Source of the DNA: Aureimonas sp. ME7
GTDB lineage: Bacteria; Pseudomonadota; Alphaproteobacteria; Rhizobiales; Rhizobiaceae
Assembly: GCF_903970965.1 (NCBI RefSeq)
Contig: NZ_CAJCKW010000013.1
Coordinates: 18,514 to 82,513 of the forward strand
Length of the DNA stretch: 64,000 nt
Direction of reading: 5' to 3'
Shown here piece by piece: positions 60,428-64,000 of this stretch (positions are counted from its first letter, which is position 1; each line of letters starts with the position of its first letter). The position numbers were made by a program, and so were the translations under genes. The notes under the pieces were generated by a model. That model made no database searches and was not told the origin of the DNA. It worked only from the letters and a program-made list of their open reading frames with translations.

Positions 60428-61465
60428 ATGCCCTATAACGCCGCCGATCACCGTTATTCCGACATGAGCTATCGTCGCACCGGTCGCTCGGGGCTCGACC
60501 TGCCGGAAGTGTCCCTCGGCCTATGGCAGAATTTCGGGGGCGCCGACGTGTTCGAAACGGGCCGCGCCATCCTGCGCCGGGCCTTCGACCGGGGGGTGAC
60601 GCATTTCGACCTCGCCAACAATTACGGCCCGCCCCCCGGCTCGGCCGAGGAGAATTTCGGTCGCTGGATGGATCTCGACTTCCGGCCCTACCGGGACGAA
60701 CTCGTGATCTCGTCCAAGGCGGGTTGGGACATGTGGCCGGGCCCCTATGGCAATTTCGGCTCGCGCAAGTACCTCGTCGCCTCGCTCGACCAGAGCCTGA
60801 AGCGGATGGGGCTCGACTATGTCGACATCTTCTACCACCACAGGCCCGATCCTCGGACGCCGCTGGAGGAGACGATGGGGGCGCTGGATCACATCGTGCG
60901 GTCGGGCAAGGCGCTGTATGTCGGCGTATCGTCCTATTCGCCCGACCTGACGCGCCGGGCCCACGCGATCTTGAAAAGCCTCGGTACGCCGATGCTGATC
61001 CATCAGCCGTCCTATTCGATGCTCAACCGCTGGGTGGAGGACGAACTCCTCGATACGCTGGGCGCGCTCGGCGTCGGCTGCATCGCCTTCTCGCCGCTGG
61101 CGCAGGGGCTCCTGACCGACAAGTACGTTCGCGGCATCCCGGAGGGCTCGCGAGCTTCCAAGGCCAAGTCCTTCTCGCCCGATCTGGTGACAGAGGACAA
61201 TCTCGCGCGAATCCGCGCCCTCGGTGAGATCGCGGCCGCGCGTGGGCAGTCGCTCGCCCAGATGGCGATCGCCTGGGTGCTGCGCGATGAGCGCATCACC
61301 TCCGCGCTGATCGGTGCGCGCACGGTGGAGCAGCTAGATTCCTCGCTCGACGCCCTGAAGACGCTTGGTTTCTCGTCCGACGAGATCGCCGCCATCGACA
61401 CCCACGCGACCGAGGGTGGGATCGATCTCTGGCGTTCGCAGTCTTCGATCCGTCCGCCGGAATAG
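60428..61465 (+). CDS. L-glyceraldehyde 3-phosphate reductase-like aldo/keto reductase (YghZ)
   Basis: 345 residues from ATG 60428 with GAGGAGGAA upstream. Typical Kv-beta/YghZ sequence: NAADHRYSDMSYRRTGRSGL, HFDLANNYGPPPGSAEENFG (catalytic Asp and Tyr), ISSKAGWDMWPGPYGNFGSR (Lys) and FYHHRPDPRTPLEETMGAL (His), YSMLNRWVEDELL, and the C-terminal NADPH-binding stretch SALIGARTVEQL. The E. coli homologue reduces L-glyceraldehyde 3-phosphate and methylglyoxal. Probably an electrophile-detoxifying enzyme; independent gene. Confidence 0.95.
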   Translation: MPYNAADHRYSDMSYRRTGRSGLDLPEVSLGLWQNFGGADVFETGRAILRRAFDRGVTHFDLANNYGPPPGSAEENFGRWMDLDFRPYRDELVISSKAGWDMWPGPYGNFGSRKYLVASLDQSLKRMGLDYVDIFYHHRPDPRTPLEETMGALDHIVRSGKALYVGVSSYSPDLTRRAHAILKSLGTPMLIHQPSYSMLNRWVEDELLDTLGALGVGCIAFSPLAQGLLTDKYVRGIPEGSRASKAKSFSPDLVTEDNLARIRALGEIAAARGQSLAQMAIAWVLRDERITSALIGARTVEQLDSSLDALKTLGFSSDEIAAIDTHATEGGIDLWRSQSSIRPPE

Positions 61466-61489
61466 AACCGGCAGAGACGCGGCGTCGCC

Positions 61490-63421
61490 TCAATGCGAGG
61501 CGACGCGCATGTCCTCGACGCTGTCCTTCAGGAGATTGTCGATCCGCTCGCGCTCCTTTTCGAAGGCGATCAGCTGATCGCCCCCGAGCTGGCGACCGGA
61601 GGGAAGGCGGATGCGCAAGGGGTCCACCCGCGTGCCGTTGACGCTGACCTCGTAGTGGAGGTGGTTGCCAGTCGATAGGCCGGTGGAGCCGACATAGCCG
61701 ATGACTTGGCCCTGGCGCACGCGTGCGCCGGGCTTCACGCCGGGCGCGATCTTGCTTTGGTGGGAATAGGAGGTTTCGTAGCCGTTGGCATGACGAATCA
61801 ATGTCTGCTGGCCGTTGCCGGTGGACCAGCCGGCCTTTTCGACCGTTCCGGAGCCCGACGCCAGGATGGGCGTTCCGCGCGGTGCCGCCCAATCGACACC
61901 CCAGTGCATGCGCGAATAGCCCAGAATCGGATGGCGCCGCGCGCCGAAGGGCGAGCTGAACCGCCCCTTGGGCACCGGGTTGCGCAGGAGGAACTGCTTC
62001 GCGCTCCGTCCTTCCTCGTCGTAGTAGTCGGTCTGGTCGTCGTCGGGGGTGAAGAAGCGGTAGTAGCGTTTGGTCGAGTCGCCGAACTTGGCTTCCACGA
62101 AGAGGATCTGGGATTCCGCGCTCGCGGTGTCACGACCCTCTTCCAGGGAGTAAAGGAGGGTCAGGCGATCGGTCGGATCGAGTCGCGCCTGATAGTCGAC
62201 CTCGGGCGCGAGGATCTTGAGAAGGCGGCGGCAAAGCCGGTCGTCGAGGCCGTAGGCGAGGGCCGCCTGGTAGATGCCGTCGTAGACGGTCGGCATGCTC
62301 TGGCGCAGCGGCGTCTCGGTCGCGTTCTCGTCGAAGGCCTGCGCCACCGATTGGCTGAGGGCAGGCTCGGGACCCGACTGGAACGAACCGTCGTCGCTCA
62401 AAGCCACGGTCGCCTGATGTTTCTCGCCCCGATAGGCCGAAACCCGGACGATGCGGGAGCCCTCGCCATCCGGCTCGAGGCCGAGACGCAAGACCTCGCC
62501 GGCACCCATTTCCTCGCGCCCGAGAAGATGGCCAAGCGCTTCCCCGGACGCCTCCGCGTCCTCGTGACCGTTCTCGCGAAGCGCCTCGACGATCGGACGC
62601 TCCTCCCGGAAAGGCACGATCTCCTCGAAGTAGCGCGACACCCGTTCCGCCGCGGCGTCCGATGGGGATACGGAGATGTTCTCCTCGATGACGCGGAAGG
62701 CTGAGCCCGGAAGATAGTCCTGCGCGTCGCTCATGCCGCCGCCGAAACGGGACGCGTCGAAGGCTTGGAAGGCGGCGACCTGCAGCGGTTCGCTCTCCAT
62801 ACGCGGAAGTGCATCGCGCACCAAGTGCTCGGCTTCCTTCGTATCGATATCGGGAAAGTCGTCGAACGTCGCCTCGTCGAAGGCGAAGGTTTCGACCGCG
62901 AGATCGACGTCACCCTCGACCTTGGCATCGTAGATCTGGCCGGTCTCGGAGCGCGGCTCGGCATCCCCGTCCTCGTCCTCGCCTCCCATTACGTTCATCG
63001 CGTCGAAGGCGGGATAGGAGCCCGTATTGGGGTGGCGCGCTCCGAGGAGCATCGAGGCATAGGCAAAGGGCACCGACCGGATGACGTCGCGATCCCCGAC
63101 GCGAACGAGGGTCGGCACCTCGATCGTGGATCGGTTGCGGTCGATGGGAATGGGCGTGGCGAACACGCGCTCACCCTTTTCCACCACGTCGCTGACGGTT
63201 CCGGCCAACTCGCCGACGACGGCGGGGGACACCAGCATGCGGCGCCCATCATGGGCGGCGGAAAGCGCGATGCCCATCATCGCGGTCGAGGTCAGTCCGG
63301 TGAGAAGGGTTCCAGCCAGCCAACGAGCGGAAACCTGTCGGCGATCCGGGCGCCGCCGGGCGTCGGCGACGAGCGCGGGCTGATTGCCGAAATGGGGTTT
63401 GGCGTATCGCTCGTGGCTCAT
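61490..63421 (-). CDS. M23-family murein endopeptidase with long N-terminal region
   Basis: 643 residues. One membrane helix near residues 33-56 (WLAGTLLTGLTSTAMMGIAL) makes it an inner-membrane-anchored periplasmic protein. Residues 60-440 are acidic and poorly conserved but contain OapA/LysM-like strands; the LytM/M23 domain is at about 480-600 with the zinc ligands in HWGVDWAAPRG (His506, Asp510) and HLHYEV (about 587-592). All catalytic residues are present, so it should cut peptide crosslinks. Typical of MepM/ShyA-like proteins. Promoter TTGACA/TCTATC lies 120-148 bases upstream. Confidence 0.93.
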   Translation of the reverse strand: MSHERYAKPHFGNQPALVADARRRPDRRQVSARWLAGTLLTGLTSTAMMGIALSAAHDGRRMLVSPAVVGELAGTVSDVVEKGERVFATPIPIDRNRSTIEVPTLVRVGDRDVIRSVPFAYASMLLGARHPNTGSYPAFDAMNVMGGEDEDGDAEPRSETGQIYDAKVEGDVDLAVETFAFDEATFDDFPDIDTKEAEHLVRDALPRMESEPLQVAAFQAFDASRFGGGMSDAQDYLPGSAFRVIEENISVSPSDAAAERVSRYFEEIVPFREERPIVEALRENGHEDAEASGEALGHLLGREEMGAGEVLRLGLEPDGEGSRIVRVSAYRGEKHQATVALSDDGSFQSGPEPALSQSVAQAFDENATETPLRQSMPTVYDGIYQAALAYGLDDRLCRRLLKILAPEVDYQARLDPTDRLTLLYSLEEGRDTASAESQILFVEAKFGDSTKRYYRFFTPDDDQTDYYDEEGRSAKQFLLRNPVPKGRFSSPFGARRHPILGYSRMHWGVDWAAPRGTPILASGSGTVEKAGWSTGNGQQTLIRHANGYETSYSHQSKIAPGVKPGARVRQGQVIGYVGSTGLSTGNHLHYEVSVNGTRVDPLRIRLPSGRQLGGDQLIAFEKERERIDNLLKDSVEDMRVASH

Positions 63422-63540
63422 TCACGTCTCATGCTGCTCGCCCGCTTTCCTCCCCACGCAAAGCGGCGGAATCAAGGATCGGACGGGCGAGGGCTCGAAG
63501 GAGGCAGACCAGACAACGAGGAGCCGCCACGATCGCATGA

Positions 63541-63569
63541 GATAGAGGGCTGACGATAGGCGATGTCAA
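63541..63569 (-). promoter_or_regulatory. Sigma-70-type promoter of the M23 gene
   Basis: On the reverse strand TTGACA (forward 63564-63569), 17 bases, TCTATC (forward 63541-63546). Correct hexamers and ideal spacing, pointing at the gene starting at 63421 with a leader of about 110 bases. Confidence 0.6.
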
Positions 63570-63721
63570 CCAATCCTTAAGAAGACCCACAGGCGGCAGT
63601 GCTACAGCGCGCGTATGCGATGGTTTGTTCGGCGGGACGGGGGGAAGGTAAGGACAGATCCGGCCTTCCAACTGCCTTCGGGCAGTCGTCGTGCATCGAG
63701 ATGTCGGTTGGCTGAACGGGT

Positions 63722-63772
63722 AAGTGACTGTCCTGATTGCACTTTCCATTTTTCTGCATCGAACAGTCACTT
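63722..63772. repeat. Perfect 10-bp inverted repeat with 31-base spacer
   Basis: AAGTGACTGT (63722-63731) and ACAGTCACTT (63763-63772). It lies directly upstream of the rightward promoter at 63779-63808, so the arms could be paired regulator sites. Confidence 0.5.
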
Positions 63773-63778
63773 TTCCCA

Positions 63779-63808
63779 TTGACGTTTGGCGGCGGTCGGA
63801 TCTATACA
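63779..63808 (+). promoter_or_regulatory. Strong rightward sigma-70 promoter at the window edge
   Basis: TTGACG (63779-63784), 18-base spacer, TATACA (63803-63808), then a GC-rich discriminator CCGC. Such promoters in alphaproteobacteria often drive rRNA or tRNA operons; the gene it serves is outside the window. Confidence 0.55.
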
Positions 63809-64000
63809 CCGCTCATCGACGACGGCGGTGGCGCCGGGGCGGACGGGACGGGGGCCGGATGGTTCCAGTCACTCTGCCGGGAAGTTGAGCTGACGGTTGG
63901 TTCTGGGGGATTTCTTCCGGGGTTGGCTGGTTCGGCTCGGTTTTGCGCCTCTTGGAGTGTCGGACGAGGTTTTTCGAGTGATGCGTTGAGCATGCTTGGG

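Larger units (their letters stand above)
63422..64000. other. Right-end region without a convincing gene
   Basis: Contains the leftward M23 promoter, a spaced inverted repeat, and a strong rightward promoter close to the edge. The part beyond 63815 has repeated GC-rich blocks and no good open frame, as expected for a leader of a stable-RNA operon or a long 5' leader. Confidence 0.5.

Noticed and set aside
63802..63993. 63-codon leftward open frame at the right edge
   Set aside because: Overlaps the strong rightward promoter region, has no ribosome site and a Pro/Ser/Ala-rich translation without homology.

Overview
The window is about 67% GC, densely packed and free of insertion sequences. 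Its gene content fits an alphaproteobacterium of the order Hyphomicrobiales (Rhizobiales): tripartite tricarboxylate transporters, a ribose-type ABC operon with a DUF2291 lipoprotein, a BTLCP transglutaminase-like lipoprotein, a LepA/YeeE/CHAD/CYTH housekeeping block, and a RibB with a degenerate RibA-like tail. An Aurantimonadaceae-like host is a guess from overall feel, not a result. No tRNA, rRNA, CRISPR array or prophage was found inside the window, but a strong rightward promoter at the right edge could lead into a stable-RNA operon just outside.

Layout. 1-3.6 kb: truncated YegD-like Hsp70, a soluble PAS-PAS chemoreceptor, a BTLCP lipoprotein. 3.7-14.3 kb: the accessory-looking part. It holds a secreted glycine-rich protein, a LuxR-type regulator translationally coupled to a small protein with a HEPN-like RNxxxH motif, and a divergent type I secretion operon: a 601-residue Asn/Gly-repeat protein, a 683-residue protein of two alternating repeat types, an ABC exporter with a long disordered N-terminus, and an HlyD-type adaptor. 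14.3-25.1 kb: TonB-like protein, LepA, YeeE/YedE, YcaQ, pseudouridine synthase, CHAD and CYTH proteins, and a TctCBA transporter. 25.6-28.3 kb: cold-shock protein and a GH15 trehalase-like enzyme.

28.3-41.4 kb is a catabolic regulon whose family combination (Gfo/Idh dehydrogenase, 641-residue lactonase, Rossmann oxidoisomerase, DUF1537 kinase, RuBisCO-like protein, ribose-type ABC importer, MFS carrier, FadR-type GntR) matches the published D-apiose/D-apionate pathway. Two related dyads, one in front of each operon arm, are the likely GntR operators. 41.5-47.1 kb: dodecin, a SitABCD-type manganese/iron ABC operon with Fur-family-like boxes upstream, then an SDR and a FAH hydrolase typical of deoxy-sugar acid catabolism.

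47.2-64 kb: exonuclease-like protein with a changed catalytic residue, glutathionyl-hydroquinone reductase, VOC protein, RibB, QueF, TerC-family membrane protein, FdhD with a small coupled membrane protein, ClpB behind a sigma-32-like promoter, PRC-barrel protein, two aldo/keto reductases, L,D-transpeptidase, extensin-like protein and an M23 endopeptidase with a well-formed TTGACA/TCTATC promoter. The last 580 bases hold no convincing gene.
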